Source: Corynebacterium lactis
GTDB lineage: Bacteria; Actinomycetota; Actinomycetes; Mycobacteriales; Mycobacteriaceae
Assembly (NCBI RefSeq): GCF_900519355.1
Contig: NZ_ULHE01000001.1
Span: 124,001 to 188,000, forward strand
DNA: 64,000 bases
Reading direction: 5' to 3'
Position numbers and translations under genes: made by a program. Below are positions 37,174 to 45,904 of this stretch, piece by piece; within the stretch, counting starts at the first letter, position 1, and every line of letters starts with the position of its first letter. The notes beneath the pieces were generated by a model. It made no database searches. It worked only from the letters and a program-made list of their open reading frames with translations, and was not told the origin of the DNA.

Positions 37174-38229
37174 ATGCGTACTGGAGACTACTCCGGGCTT
37201 GGTTCCGGAAGTGCTCAGGGCACTGGTGCTCAAGGCAGCACCAGTTCTTTCTTCGTTGACGAGGCACTAGAGGCAGCGATCACCGAAGGAATGCGCAGGA
37301 GCGAGGAACTCCTGATTGGCGAACTTGATAAGGGTGAGGATTTCCTGGTCGACCGCGTCGCGCACCTGGCCAAGGCCGGTGGCAAGCGCTTCCGCCCGAT
37401 GTTCACGATGCTGGCCGCCCAGTTCGGTGAGAACCCGGAGGCCGAGAACGTCGTCACCGCCGCGACCGTGCTGGAGATGACGCACCTGGCTACGCTTTAT
37501 CACGACGACGTGATGGACGAGGCCGATAAGCGCCGCGGCGTGCCGTCTGCCAACGCGCGCTGGGACAACACCGTCGCGATCCTCGCAGGCGACTACCTGT
37601 TCGCGACCGCCTCTCGGTTGCTCGCGCACCTGGGCTCTGAGACAGTCGCTCACTTCGCCGAGACCTTCGGCGTCCTGGTCACCGGCCAGATGCGCGAGTG
37701 CCTTGACGAGTCCGGGCTGGATCTACAGCAGCGCATCGACCGCTACATTCAGGTCATCTCCGAAAAGACCGGCGTGCTGATTGCTTCGGCCGGGTACCTG
37801 GGCGCGCTGCACGCGGGCGCCCCGAAGGAGATCATCGCCGCGATGCACCGCTACGGCGAGTTGATCGGCATCATCTTCCAGATCGTCGACGACATCATCG
37901 ACATCTCCTCCAACACCGACCAGTCCGGAAAGACCCCGGGCACCGACCTGCGCGAGGGCGTCTTCACCCTGCCGGTCCTCTACGCCCTCCAGGAGGACAG
38001 CCCCGCCGCCGAGCGCCTGCGCGAGATCCTGGTCGGCCCTGTCACCGAGGACGCGCTTGTCGACGAAGCGCTGGACCTCCTGGCTCAAACCCGCGGCGTC
38101 GAGCGGGCGCTCGAGATGGTGCGGGATCTGTTGGCGGAGTCGGATCAGGTGATTGAGGTGCTTCCCGATGGCGCCGCCAAGGAGTCGTTGCGCCAGGTGG
38201 CGCGCTACACCGTCGAGCGTGTCGGGTAG
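37174..38229 (+). CDS. Polyprenyl (hepta/octaprenyl-type) diphosphate synthase
   Basis: Trans-prenyltransferase that builds the isoprenoid tail used by MenA. The first Asp-rich motif is DDVMD at 111-115 inside LYHDDVMDEADKRRG and the second is DDIID at 239-243, followed by KTPGTDLREG. KRFRPMFTMLAA is the usual upstream basic motif. The product has 351 residues with a variable Gly/Ser leader of about 25. It is divergent from menJ. Chain length cannot be read from sequence; menaquinone-related use is inferred from the neighbours. Confidence 0.92.
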   Translation: MRTGDYSGLGSGSAQGTGAQGSTSSFFVDEALEAAITEGMRRSEELLIGELDKGEDFLVDRVAHLAKAGGKRFRPMFTMLAAQFGENPEAENVVTAATVLEMTHLATLYHDDVMDEADKRRGVPSANARWDNTVAILAGDYLFATASRLLAHLGSETVAHFAETFGVLVTGQMRECLDESGLDLQQRIDRYIQVISEKTGVLIASAGYLGALHAGAPKEIIAAMHRYGELIGIIFQIVDDIIDISSNTDQSGKTPGTDLREGVFTLPVLYALQEDSPAAERLREILVGPVTEDALVDEALDLLAQTRGVERALEMVRDLLAESDQVIEVLPDGAAKESLRQVARYTVERVG

Positions 38230-38380
38230 TAGCGCTGCCAAGTGTCGCAGCGTAGTAGCGCCACGAAGCGCGTTTGCGCGTTTGCTTTGAAGCGTGCATG
38301 CCTTTTAGGTGTTGAACAGGCGATTTGCTTAGTTCACCGCCTAGTGGGTACCATTCCATTCGCACCGTTTAAGAGTGCAC

Positions 38381-38462
38381 GCCAGATTGCCCGAGCGGCC
38401 AAAGGGAGCGGATTGTAAATCCGTCGGCATTGCCTACGTTGGTTCGAATCCATCATCTGGCA
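38381..38462 (+). tRNA. tRNA-Tyr (GTA)
   Basis: An 82-base cloverleaf. The acceptor GCCAGAT pairs with ATCTGGC, the anticodon loop is TTGTAAA giving GTA, there is a long class-II variable arm, and the T-arm contains GGTTCGAATCC. The 3' CCA is only partly encoded. First of four tRNAs ahead of secE. Confidence 0.95.
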
Positions 38463-38489
38463 CAGTTTCACTTCCGTTGGGGAGTGCAG

Positions 38490-38518
38490 GCGCCCGTCGT
38501 TTTGCGACGGGCGCTTTT
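38490..38518 (+). terminator. Rho-independent terminator after tRNA-Tyr
   Basis: Ten-base stem GCGCCCGTCG / CGACGGGCGC with a five-base loop followed by TTTT, 28 bp after the tRNA. Confidence 0.8.
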
Positions 38519-38590
38519 CGTTATGCGGCGCCCCGGCATCGGGTCCTGTGGTGTGGCGCCGTGGCTCCGACCGTTCGTGGTACTTCTGGC

Positions 38591-38664
38591 CCGATATTCC
38601 CGACATGGTGAGATATTCCCGATGTGGTCACGGATACCGAGCCATCTGGGGAATATCGAACCAT
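38591..38664. repeat. Intergenic palindromic repeat, family 3, copy B
   Basis: Lies in the 411-bp gap between tRNA-Tyr and tRNA-Thr. Units such as GATATTCCCGA and GGGGAATATCG face each other around GGTCACGGATACCGAGCCA. The reverse complement resembles 24919-25005. The rest of the gap (38665-38873) holds no gene that I can support. Confidence 0.65.
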
Positions 38665-38873
38665 GACAGGGCGGGGCAGGCCCGTTATCTGGTCCCCGGT
38701 GCTACAGTGCGACCGCGGCTTCGCAAAGAACTGCGGCTCTGTAAAAGCCCTGAAAAACAATGCCTGAACTGCGGAGTTGTGTTCGCATTAGTCTTCAGGT
38801 TAATCTATCCAAGGCTTCACGGAGAGCGGGAAACAAACCCAAGGGTTTGGTTCAAAGCTCGAAGGATGCTGAT

Positions 38874-38946
38874 GCCCCCTTAGCTCAGTCGGCAGAGCGT
38901 TTCCATGGTAAGGAAAAGGTCGACAGTTCGATTCTGTCAGGGGGCT
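38874..38946 (+). tRNA. tRNA-Thr (GGT)
   Basis: The acceptor GCCCCCT pairs with AGGGGGC. The D-arm is GCTCAGTCGGCAGAGC, the anticodon stem-loop TTTCC-ATGGTAA-GGAAA gives GGT, and the T-arm contains AGTTCGATTCT. Confidence 0.95.
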
Positions 38947-38988
38947 CTGTTCTTTTATCCGGCCTTTTGGTTGGATCCGAAGAATAGG

Positions 38989-39062
38989 GGCGATGTAGCT
39001 CAGATGGTGAGAGCGCACGACTCATAATCGTGAGGTCGGGGGTTCGATCCCCCCCATCGCTA
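38989..39062 (+). tRNA. tRNA-Met (CAT)
   Basis: The acceptor GGCGATG pairs with CATCGCT (G-U at the first pair). The anticodon loop CTCATAA gives CAT, and the T-arm is GGGGGTTCGATCCCCC. The D-arm and full first-pair arrangement suggest an elongator tRNA; a CC, but no A, follows the discriminator. Confidence 0.93.
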
Positions 39063-39149
39063 CCGCGAACATATATGGTTCGTTAGTTCCCGCCTTGATT
39101 GCAGTCAATGCGTTAAGGTGGGGCATTGTCGGCTAATGGCCGACAGTGA

Positions 39150-39222
39150 AGGGGCGTGGCTCAATTGGTAGAGCAGCGGTCTCCAAAACCGCAGGTTGCA
39201 GGTTCGAGTCCTGTCGCCCCTG
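39150..39222 (+). tRNA. tRNA-Trp (CCA)
   Basis: The acceptor AGGGGCG pairs with CGCCCCT, the anticodon stem-loop GCGGT-CTCCAAA-ACCGC gives CCA, and the T-arm contains GGTTCGAGTCC. tRNA-Trp directly before secE is the conserved actinobacterial order. Confidence 0.96.
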
Positions 39223-39384
39223 CAACGCACCCGTCATCCGACGGGTCCTGAGGTATCAGGGCCGTCGAGGTGGCGGGTTTTCTTTTTGGTAGCGTGTAGA
39301 TTCGGATAGACTCTTAGATCTGTCGATCTGTTTCGTACGTTAAAACAGCTTCTGCAACCCAGGTTGCATGTCAAGAGGAGAATC

Positions 39385-39693
39385 GTGGCTGAGGAAAAGC
39401 ACACTGTCCCAGCGGCTGCCCGCCCGACGGGTAAGCGTCAGGCGTCGGGCGCCCAGGCCCCGGTGAAGGCTAAGCCTGCTCGCTCCAAGGACACGGGCGA
39501 GATGGCCACCCGTAACCCGCTGATCTTCCTGAAGCAGGTCGGTGAGGAACTCCGCAAGGTTATCTGGCCGACTGGTCGCCAGATGGTCGTCTACAGCGTC
39601 GTTGTGCTCCTGTTCCTGATCGTCATGGTTGTCCTCGTTTGGGGCGTCGACACCCTCGCAGGACTTGGCATTCAGCAGGTCCTGGGCAACTAA
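39385..39693 (+). CDS. secE: Preprotein translocase subunit SecE
   Basis: Small essential subunit of the SecYEG channel. 102 residues: a basic, Pro/Ala-rich N-terminal half, then the conserved FLKQVGEELRKVIWPTGRQM amphipathic segment and one C-terminal helix (VYSVVVLLFLIVMVVLVWGV). The start is GTG 39385 with AAGAGGAG upstream; an in-frame ATG 21 bases earlier has no ribosome-binding site. It is followed by nusG across a 201-bp gap with a hairpin. Confidence 0.94.
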   Translation: MAEEKHTVPAAARPTGKRQASGAQAPVKAKPARSKDTGEMATRNPLIFLKQVGEELRKVIWPTGRQMVVYSVVVLLFLIVMVVLVWGVDTLAGLGIQQVLGN

Positions 39694-39788
39694 GAGGGCA
39701 GTCGTCGAAGCATCGACAGGCTGGGCGTTTCTCGCATGACGAGTTTCGTGGCCTTTTCGGTTATACTGCTTTGCAGTGATGCTTTTTC

Positions 39789-39818
39789 ATCCCGCCTCCG
39801 AGACACGGAAGGCGGGAT
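39789..39818 (+). terminator. Hairpin in the secE-nusG gap
   Basis: Nine-base stem ATCCCGCCT / AGGCGGGAT around a 12-base loop, without a clean T-run, about 75 bp before nusG. It may be a partial terminator or attenuator. A TATACT hexamer at 39762-39767 could be a nusG promoter -10 element. Confidence 0.4.
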
Positions 39819-39894
39819 TATTCGTTGCAGGCCCGTCCGCTACCCGGGCCGAAGAGTTCTCAATACAGTCTCAACAAAGAGGGGTTAGCACAGC

Positions 39895-40755
39895 ATGAAC
39901 GATGCTCAGAACATTTTCTCCGATGCCCAGCAGTCGCAGCCAGCCCAGTCGGCGCAGGAGTCGCAGGCTGTCGAGGAGCAGGCTCAGGACACCTTCGCAG
40001 TCGACGCCGAGCAGGTCGTAGCCGAGTCCGACGCTGCCACCGAGGCTGAGTCCCAGGAGTCCCCGGAGTCCCCGGCCGACGCTGAGGCCGCAGCCGCCGC
40101 TGAGGCTGACGCAGAGTACCGCAAGCGCCTGCGCGAGTTCCAGCGCGAGCTCAAGCGCCGCCCGGGCGACTGGTACATCATCCAGTGCTACTCCGGCTAC
40201 GAGAACAAGGTGAAGACCAACCTGGAGATGCGCGCCCAGACCATGGGCGTCGACGAGCAGATCCACGAGGTCATTGTTCCGGTCGAGGAGGTCGAGGAGC
40301 GCAAGGATGACGGCAAGAAGAAGATCGTCAAGCGCAAGCTGCTGCCGGGCTACGTCCTGGTCCGCATGGATCTCGACGACGCCTCCTGGTCCGTTGTCCG
40401 CGACACCCCGGGCGTGACCTCCTTCGTCGGTAGCGAGGGACACCCGTCCAAGGTGAAGATCCGCGAGGTCGCGAAGTTCCTCATGCCGAAGGAGGTCGTC
40501 AGCGCCGACGCCGCCGACGCTCAGTCCGACGGCGAGCTGGCCGTCGCGGCAGCCCCGAAGGCCGAGAAGCAGTCCGTCGCCGTCGACTACGAGGTCGGCG
40601 AGTCCGTGACCATCCTCTCCGGCCCGTTCGCCTCCGTCGCGGCGACCATCTCCGAGATTGACCCGGAGACCGGCCGCATGAAGGCCCTGGTCTCCATCTT
40701 CGGCCGCGAGACACCGGTCGAGCTGGGCATCGACGAGGTCGAGAAGCTCAACTAA
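39895..40755 (+). CDS. nusG: Transcription termination/antitermination factor NusG
   Basis: RNA polymerase-binding elongation factor. A Glu/Ala/Ser-rich acidic extension of about 85 residues precedes the NGN domain ([22 protein letters not shown] to about 210). A second variable acidic stretch and the C-terminal KOW domain follow ([22 protein letters not shown] to the end). The 286-residue length with the acidic N-terminus is characteristic of high-GC Gram-positives. The start ATG follows AAAGAGGGG. Confidence 0.95.
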   Translation: MNDAQNIFSDAQQSQPAQSAQESQAVEEQAQDTFAVDAEQVVAESDAATEAESQESPESPADAEAAAAAEADAEYRKRLREFQRELKRRPGDWYIIQCYSGYENKVKTNLEMRAQTMGVDEQIHEVIVPVEEVEERKDDGKKKIVKRKLLPGYVLVRMDLDDASWSVVRDTPGVTSFVGSEGHPSKVKIREVAKFLMPKEVVSADAADAQSDGELAVAAAPKAEKQSVAVDYEVGESVTILSGPFASVAATISEIDPETGRMKALVSIFGRETPVELGIDEVEKLN

Positions 40756-41074
40756 TCCTCCGCGCCCCAGCCGTCGACAAGCCCCGCTAGACCCCGCTTG
40801 ACGACGGCGAGACGGGCCGGAACCCAATTTTGATGCGCGCTTGTCCTGCGGTAACGTAGCCAGGCGTGCATTTTTCATATGCACGACACATTCGTATCCC
40901 CGGTGGCTGGCACCAACTCGACGAAACCTGCTCATGCGGACGTTTGCTGCGGAAAACAGCGGCGATGCTGCAGTGAGCAGGGAATACCGTCGTAAAGCGT
41001 CGGCATCCGGACGGGGAGTGGCGCCTTTTCATCGGGGCACCGCGTCCCCGGTAACTAGGAAGTAGGTAAATCCG
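40756..41074 (+). promoter_or_regulatory. rplK upstream region
   Basis: A 319-bp gap without a supportable gene. It should contain the promoter of the L11/L1 operon and its leader. A small hairpin CGTGCAT/ATGCACG lies at 40865-40885. AGGAAGTAGGT before ATG 41075 is the ribosome-binding site. I cannot identify a convincing -35/-10 pair. Confidence 0.45.
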
Positions 41075-41512
41075 ATGGCTCCGAAGAAGAAGCTTTCTGC
41101 GATCATCAAGCTGCAGATCCAGGCAGGTCAGGCTAACCCGGCTCCGCCGGTCGGCCCGGCCCTGGGTGCCCATGGCGTCAACATCATGGAGTTCTGCAAG
41201 GCTTACAACGCGGCGACTGAGAACCAGCGCGGCAACGTTGTCCCGGTCGAGATCTCCGTCTACGAAGACCGCTCCTTCACCTTCGTTCTGAAGACCCCGC
41301 CGGCCGCCAAGCTGCTGCTGAAGGCCGCTGGTATCCAGAAGGGCTCCGGCGTTCCGCACACCAACAAGGTCGGCTCCGTGACCTGGGAGCAGTGCAAGGA
41401 GATCGCCGAGCTGAAGAAGCCGGACCTCAACGCCAACGACATCGAGATGGGCGCACGCATCATCGCCGGTACCGCTCGCTCCATGGGCATCACCGTCGAG
41501 GGCGCGAAGTAA
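41075..41512 (+). CDS. rplK: Ribosomal protein uL11
   Basis: The 145-residue stalk-base protein that binds 23S rRNA helices 43/44. Its signature is the Pro-rich [23 protein letters not shown], followed by the flexible linker and the RNA-binding C-terminal domain ([19 protein letters not shown] and on). Full length; rplA follows after 84 bp. Confidence 0.98.
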
Positions 41513-41596
41513 CAACTTCACGTGGTAGGGCCAGCTTCGGCCCGCTGATACACCACACTCCAACCCTTTCAATATCTTTTTGAGATTGGATTTTTC

Positions 41597-42310
41597 ATGA
41601 GCAAGAACTCTAAGGCTTACAAGGCCGCTGCCGAGAAGATCGACGCTGGTCGCATCTACTCCCCGATCGAGGCTGCAAAGCTGGTCAAGGAGACCGCCTC
41701 CAAGAACTACGACGCCTCCATCGACGTCGCTATCCGCCTGGGCGTTGACCCGCGCAAGGCTGACCAGCTGGTCCGCGGCACCGTCTCCCTGCCGAACGGC
41801 ACCGGTAAGACCGTCCGCGTCATCGTCTTCGCCGCTGGCGAGAACGCCACCAAGGCTGAAGAGGCCGGCGCTGACTTCGTTGGTTCCGAGGACCTGATCG
41901 AGAAGATCCAGGGCGGCTGGACCGACTTCGACGCTGCAATCGCTACCCCGGACCAGATGGCCAAGGTTGGTCGCGTTGCTCGCATCCTCGGCCCGCGTGG
42001 CCTGATGCCGAACCCGAAGACCGGCACCGTTACCCCGGATGTCGCCAAGGCTGTCACCGAGATCAAGGGCGGTAAGATTTCCTTCCGCGTTGACAAGGCT
42101 GCCAACCTGCAGGCCATCATCGGTAAGGCTTCCTTCGACGCCGAGAAGCTGGCCGAGAACTACGGCGCTCTCATCGACGAGCTGCTGCGTCTGAAGCCGT
42201 CCGCTGCGAAGGGCAAGTACCTGAAGAAGGTCACCATCTCCGCAACCAACGGCCCGGGCATCCCGGTTGACTCCACCGTCATCAAGAACTACACCGGCGA
42301 GCAGGCTTAA
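41597..42310 (+). CDS. rplA: Ribosomal protein uL1
   Basis: A 237-residue two-domain protein of the L1 stalk, also the usual translational repressor of the L11 operon. The conserved [17 protein letters not shown] and [11 protein letters not shown] motifs are present. The end of the operon is marked by a strong terminator 93 bp downstream. Confidence 0.98.
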   Translation: MSKNSKAYKAAAEKIDAGRIYSPIEAAKLVKETASKNYDASIDVAIRLGVDPRKADQLVRGTVSLPNGTGKTVRVIVFAAGENATKAEEAGADFVGSEDLIEKIQGGWTDFDAAIATPDQMAKVGRVARILGPRGLMPNPKTGTVTPDVAKAVTEIKGGKISFRVDKAANLQAIIGKASFDAEKLAENYGALIDELLRLKPSAAKGKYLKKVTISATNGPGIPVDSTVIKNYTGEQA

Positions 42311-42402
42311 GCAGCCCAGCCCGAGTAGTCCTTCGGACGTTTTCTTCCGGCTAGCCGCCCGCTTTCCGACGTTGTCGTCGGACGTGGCCGCGGCGCACTT
42401 CA

Positions 42403-42445
42403 CGGCCGCGACCCCCGCATTTGCACAGGGGTCGCGGCCGTTTTT
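42403..42445 (+). terminator. Rho-independent terminator of the rplK-rplA operon
   Basis: A perfect 13-base stem CGGCCGCGACCCC / GGGGTCGCGGCCG with a 12-base loop followed by TTTTT. An 11-mer copy lies just after it at 42474-42484, the only intergenic one. Confidence 0.9.
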
Positions 42446-42580
42446 GTGTTCTTGTGGCAGGTGGCGGGGAGTGCGTCGGCAAGCCCGGCGTTGGCTGTGG
42501 GCGCTGGGCGGAGATGAGTTTGGTGTAGAAAATGTGTGAAACCCGCTCGCGGGGGCGCGGGGTTACCTAAAATCGCGACT

Positions 42581-43204
42581 ATGCACTATCCATCCGAAGT
42601 TGACTGCGAGCACGAGGCGCTCGGCGAGATTGAACGCCTGGCGCAGCTCGACGACGGCTCCGGAATTATCGAGCCCCAGCTGATTTCCTACCTGGACTCG
42701 TTGGGGGATGACGCCTACGACATGCCCTGCCTGCGCATCGCGGGGCAGACGCTGCTCGGGGAGGTTCTCACGGGGTTAGGGGAGGACGAGTACGTCGCCA
42801 GCGTCTTGGAACGCAACATCGCCGATTCTGTGGTGATCCCCGGGATGACGGAAGGCGAGGCAATTAGGGCGCGCGCGGCGCAGGTCGTCGTCATCCGGCT
42901 GTTGCGCGTCATCGCGCGGATGGAGGCGGTGGAGCTGCGGGAGGTTGTCGCGGGGCAGTGCGCGAGGCCGGAGATCCCAGCTGCGGTGCGCACCGCGCTG
43001 GCGTTGACCATCGACGTGTTGGCCGCTGCGGCGCTCGACGCCCATCCGGACGACATGGTGCGGGTGGTGCTGGACTATGCGGACCAGGTGATGTGGCTGG
43101 CCGACGCGGAGTTGATCGACTACTTCTCGGAGTTGGAGGAAATCGTCCAGGACCGTGAGAGGTCGCTTCGCTTTGGGGAGCCGGGAGCGGCGCGTTCTAG
43201 CTAG
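42581..43204 (+). CDS. Unknown protein between rplA and rplJ
   Basis: A 207-residue, largely helical, acidic protein (HEALGEIERLAQLDD to LEEIVQDRERSL) with no signal peptide or membrane helix and no domain I recognise. I chose ATG 42581 at the start of regular coding sequence; the frame is open 45 bases further upstream. It has its own position after the L11 operon terminator and before the L10 leader, so it is probably transcribed separately. GC-rich codons match the neighbours. Confidence 0.6.
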   Translation: MHYPSEVDCEHEALGEIERLAQLDDGSGIIEPQLISYLDSLGDDAYDMPCLRIAGQTLLGEVLTGLGEDEYVASVLERNIADSVVIPGMTEGEAIRARAAQVVVIRLLRVIARMEAVELREVVAGQCARPEIPAAVRTALALTIDVLAAAALDAHPDDMVRVVLDYADQVMWLADAELIDYFSELEEIVQDRERSLRFGEPGAARSS

Positions 43205-43229
43205 TGCAGGCTAGGTACGTGAGCTCGCG

Positions 43230-43547
43230 ATTTGGTGATGCAGGCACAGTTCGTATAGAGTCTCTACACGAAGTTTGACCGGCTTGAAAGAGCTGGCACT
43301 CAAGTTTCACCGAAGACCGTCGGTCATCCACAACTTTGTGGATTGAAGGTTCAGCGTCATGCACGTTGGCGGCCCACGCAGGAGGACTTGGAAGCGAGAC
43401 AGGTTCGTGGCTTTTGCCCGGCTTGTCGCCACAGAGTTGTGCGCCCCTTTCCTTGTGCGAGGAAATGGGGCGTTTGTCGTATGTGTCGCGAATCCTTCAG
43501 AGGCCTGGCGGAAAAACGAAAAGACCAGGAAGGAGGCGAGAGTACAC
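43230..43547 (+). promoter_or_regulatory. rplJ promoter and L10-type leader
   Basis: A TTGGTG (43232-43237) and TATAGA (43254-43259) pair with a 16-base spacer is a plausible promoter. The RNA leader that follows contains a hairpin with arms GCGCCCC and GGGGCG around TTTCCTTGTGCGAGGAAA (about 43440-43473) and further base-pairing segments, as in L10 leaders that bind the L10-(L12) complex for autoregulation. AAGGAGG at 43529-43535 is the rplJ ribosome-binding site. Confidence 0.6.
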
Positions 43548-44060
43548 ATGGCAGCAAACGCTGAGAAGATTGCAGCAGTTGCAGCGCTGAAGCAGGACGT
43601 CGAAGAGTCCAACGCTATCGTGCTGACCGAGTACCGCGGCCTGTCCGTCGCGGAGATCACCGAACTGCGTCGCACCCTTGGTGCTGATGTTAAGTACTCC
43701 GTCGCCAAGAACACCATGATCAAGCTCGCCGCCGCTGAGGCGGGAGTTGAGGGTCTTGACGAGCACCTGAATGGCCCGACCGCAGTTGCCTTTATTAAGG
43801 GCGAGGCTGTGGATGCGGCTAAGGCGATCAAGAAGTTCGCCGGTGACAACAAGAACCTCGTGGTCAAGGGCGGCTACATGGACGGCGTTGCAATGGACGC
43901 AACGCAGTTCGAGGCTCTCGCGGATATGGATAACCGTGAGACCACGCTGGCAAAGCTGGCTGGTGCCTTCAACGGCGTTCTGGCGAACGTCGCTGGCCTG
44001 CTCGACGCTCCGACCTCCTCGGTTGCCCGCCTCGCTGCGGCACTCGAGGAAAAGAAGTAA
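43548..44060 (+). CDS. rplJ: Ribosomal protein uL10
   Basis: The 170-residue stalk protein that anchors L7/L12 dimers through its C-terminal helix. EKIAAVAALKQDVEESNAIVLTEYRGLSVAEITELRR is the family N-terminus; the frame is open upstream through the leader, but ATG 43548 behind AAGGAGG is clearly the start. rplL follows after 114 bp. Confidence 0.97.
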   Translation: MAANAEKIAAVAALKQDVEESNAIVLTEYRGLSVAEITELRRTLGADVKYSVAKNTMIKLAAAEAGVEGLDEHLNGPTAVAFIKGEAVDAAKAIKKFAGDNKNLVVKGGYMDGVAMDATQFEALADMDNRETTLAKLAGAFNGVLANVAGLLDAPTSSVARLAAALEEKK

Positions 44061-44174
44061 TTTCGAGCGGCTCGCGATCCACGCGAACAACTTTTAAATA
44101 TCACTTTTGACGGCTTCGACCCCGAGGTATTTCCGACAGGGGAGCGGCCGCACCACACTCATAGGAGAATACCC

Positions 44175-44558
44175 ATGGCTAAGTACACCACTGAGGAACT
44201 GCTCGAGGCTTTCAAGGAGATGACCCTCGTTGAGCTGACCGAGTTCAAGAAGGCTTTCGAGGAGGAGTTCGACGTTACCGCCGCTGCTCCGGTCGCTGTT
44301 GCTGCTGCTGGCGTTGCCGGTGGCGAGGCTGCTGCTGAGGAGAAGGACGAGTTCGACGTCGTTCTGGAGGACGCTGGCGCCAAGAAGATCGGTGTCATCA
44401 AGGCTGTCCGCGAGATCGTCTCCGGCCTGGGCCTGAAGGAGGCTAAGGAGCTCGTTGAGGGTGCTCCGAAGGCTATCCTCGAGGGCGCTTCCAAGGACGA
44501 CGCTGAGGCTGCTAAGACCAAGCTGGAAGAGGCTGGCGCAAAGGTCTCCCTCAAGTAA
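44175..44558 (+). CDS. rplL: Ribosomal protein bL12 (L7/L12)
   Basis: A 127-residue stalk protein: N-terminal dimerisation helices, an Ala/Val-rich hinge ([17 protein letters not shown]) and the C-terminal factor-binding domain ending in [14 protein letters not shown] is preceded by AGGAGAAT. A terminator follows, closing the operon before the transporter island. Confidence 0.98.
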   Translation: MAKYTTEELLEAFKEMTLVELTEFKKAFEEEFDVTAAAPVAVAAAGVAGGEAAAEEKDEFDVVLEDAGAKKIGVIKAVREIVSGLGLKEAKELVEGAPKAILEGASKDDAEAAKTKLEEAGAKVSLK

Positions 44559-44609
44559 TTCACTTACTTGTCACGGCCCCGGTAGCGGCTTAAAGCTACC
44601 AACTTTCGA

Positions 44610-44650
44610 AACCGCCGGTTTTCGGGTTTGTCCCGAGACCGGCGGTTTTT
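44610..44650 (+). terminator. Rho-independent terminator after rplL
   Basis: Stem ACCGCCGG / CCGGCGGT, extended inward by TTTTCGGG against CCCGAGA, then TTTTT. It isolates the ribosomal operon from the island downstream. Confidence 0.88.
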
Positions 44651-44761
44651 CTGTGCCCGTCTGTCCGTACTCCATTTGTCCGTACTTATAGCCGCTTATA
44701 GCCGACGACTCCTTCCCAGGCGTCGCCTGGAATGCGTTGTGAGGTTCCCCTAACCCCAGAA

Positions 44762-44791
44762 TTGAAAAAGATTTTCAACAAGGTGTATAAG
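44762..44791 (+). promoter_or_regulatory. Zur-box-like palindrome overlapping a promoter
   Basis: TTGAAAAAGATTTTCAA (44762-44778) is a perfect 7-base inverted repeat around AGA and resembles the AT-rich Zur operators of actinobacteria. Its left end doubles as a -35-like TTGAAA, with TATAAG (44786-44791) 18 bases downstream as a -10. Binding here would block RNA polymerase. The first gene of the metal-type transporter island starts 54 bp after the -10. Confidence 0.6.
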
Positions 44792-44845
44792 TAGAGTCTG
44801 GGAAAAATCTCAAATTCAATACACCATAAGAAAAAAGGGAACATA

Positions 44846-45904
44846 ATGAACAAAAGTGGTCGGGCTCTCTGTCTTCGTTCGCGCAGCGGCGCATCCCGAA
44901 AGCCCCTCTCGCGCGTATCGGCTGCAGTCGCCGGACTCGCTTTGGCCTGTGCTCCCGTAGCTTTGGCGCCCTTTTCCCCCATGGCTCCGACGGCGTCCGC
45001 AGCCGAGGCCACGGCAACGCCGACGGCAACGTCGACAAGCCTTCTCGCGCAGGGTGGAGAATCGGATCAGCAGTCCTGCGAACTCATCCTGTACCCGATG
45101 GTGAAGGACGACCGCACGGTTCCGGCGCAGTGGACCGACCCCTCCTCGCTGATGTTCGGAATCTCGGACGCAGCGCGCAATGTCTCTCCGGTCGACATCG
45201 GCCCGATACTTGCCAACCAGGAGGTCTGGATGATCTCCTCCTCCCAGGTCCCCGGAGTTCCGTGGCTCGGAGCCAACACTCAGCACGAGACCTTCTCCAC
45301 CCAGACCACCGGAGAGGTCACCATGGAGATCACCTCATACAGTGGCCCCGGTGACCTCATTGTGACGGACGGAGGCTCTCTCGGTGAGGCCTTCGGCGCC
45401 GAGTGGTTCCGGGCCGAGGGAGGCACCGGCGTCGGCAGCCATACCATCGGCGCCAATACGCATGTGCACCCCAACTGGGTCTTCAGCTCGCCGGGCGAGT
45501 ATCAGGTGGGAATCACCCAGACCGCCACGCTTAACGACGGCACCGCCGTCAGCGGCACTGCGACACTGAACTTCAATGTAGGCGGTGCAGGAAACGCCGA
45601 TGACGGCCACTTCGACTTCGGCCCCACGGTCGGCTGCGCGGGGGCAGCCCCGGCCGGTGCGGAGGGTGCTCCGCAATCCTCGGCGTCCGCAGGAGGCGCA
45701 GGCACAGGTACCAGTAGTGCCACGACGGGCACGGCAAAGCCCGCCGGGGCGGCTACCAAGCGCGCCGTCGACGGAGGTCCCCTCGCGGTGACCGGCTTCG
45801 AGCCGCTCAACGTCATCGTCGGAGTCTTTGCTCTGGGGCTCGCAGTGATGGGCGCGGGCGTCATCTACCGCTCTCGCCGCGACAGCGCACGCCGTGACAG
45901 CTAA
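44846..45904 (+). CDS. Choice-of-anchor M repeat surface protein with LPXTG-like end
   Basis: A 352-residue secreted protein: signal peptide to about residue 52, one actinobacterial wall-repeat domain (about 75-250) and an Ala/Gly/Thr-rich stalk. The C-terminal LAVTGFEP sorting-like motif at 313-320 is followed by a membrane helix and a basic RRDSARR tail. The domain carries QVPGVPWLGANTQH and the motif H-V-H-P-N-W (206-211). ATG is preceded by AAGGGA. It overlaps the next gene by 11 bp, so the island is one operon. It probably presents metal-binding repeats at the cell wall; direct function is unknown. Confidence 0.82.
   Translation: MNKSGRALCLRSRSGASRKPLSRVSAAVAGLALACAPVALAPFSPMAPTASAAEATATPTATSTSLLAQGGESDQQSCELILYPMVKDDRTVPAQWTDPSSLMFGISDAARNVSPVDIGPILANQEVWMISSSQVPGVPWLGANTQHETFSTQTTGEVTMEITSYSGPGDLIVTDGGSLGEAFGAEWFRAEGGTGVGSHTIGANTHVHPNWVFSSPGEYQVGITQTATLNDGTAVSGTATLNFNVGGAGNADDGHFDFGPTVGCAGAAPAGAEGAPQSSASAGGAGTGTSSATTGTAKPAGAATKRAVDGGPLAVTGFEPLNVIVGVFALGLAVMGAGVIYRSRRDSARRDS

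Noticed and set aside
40841..41065. A plus-strand frame in the rplK leader ending just before rplK
   Set aside because: Product without known features; the region more plausibly holds the operon promoter and leader.
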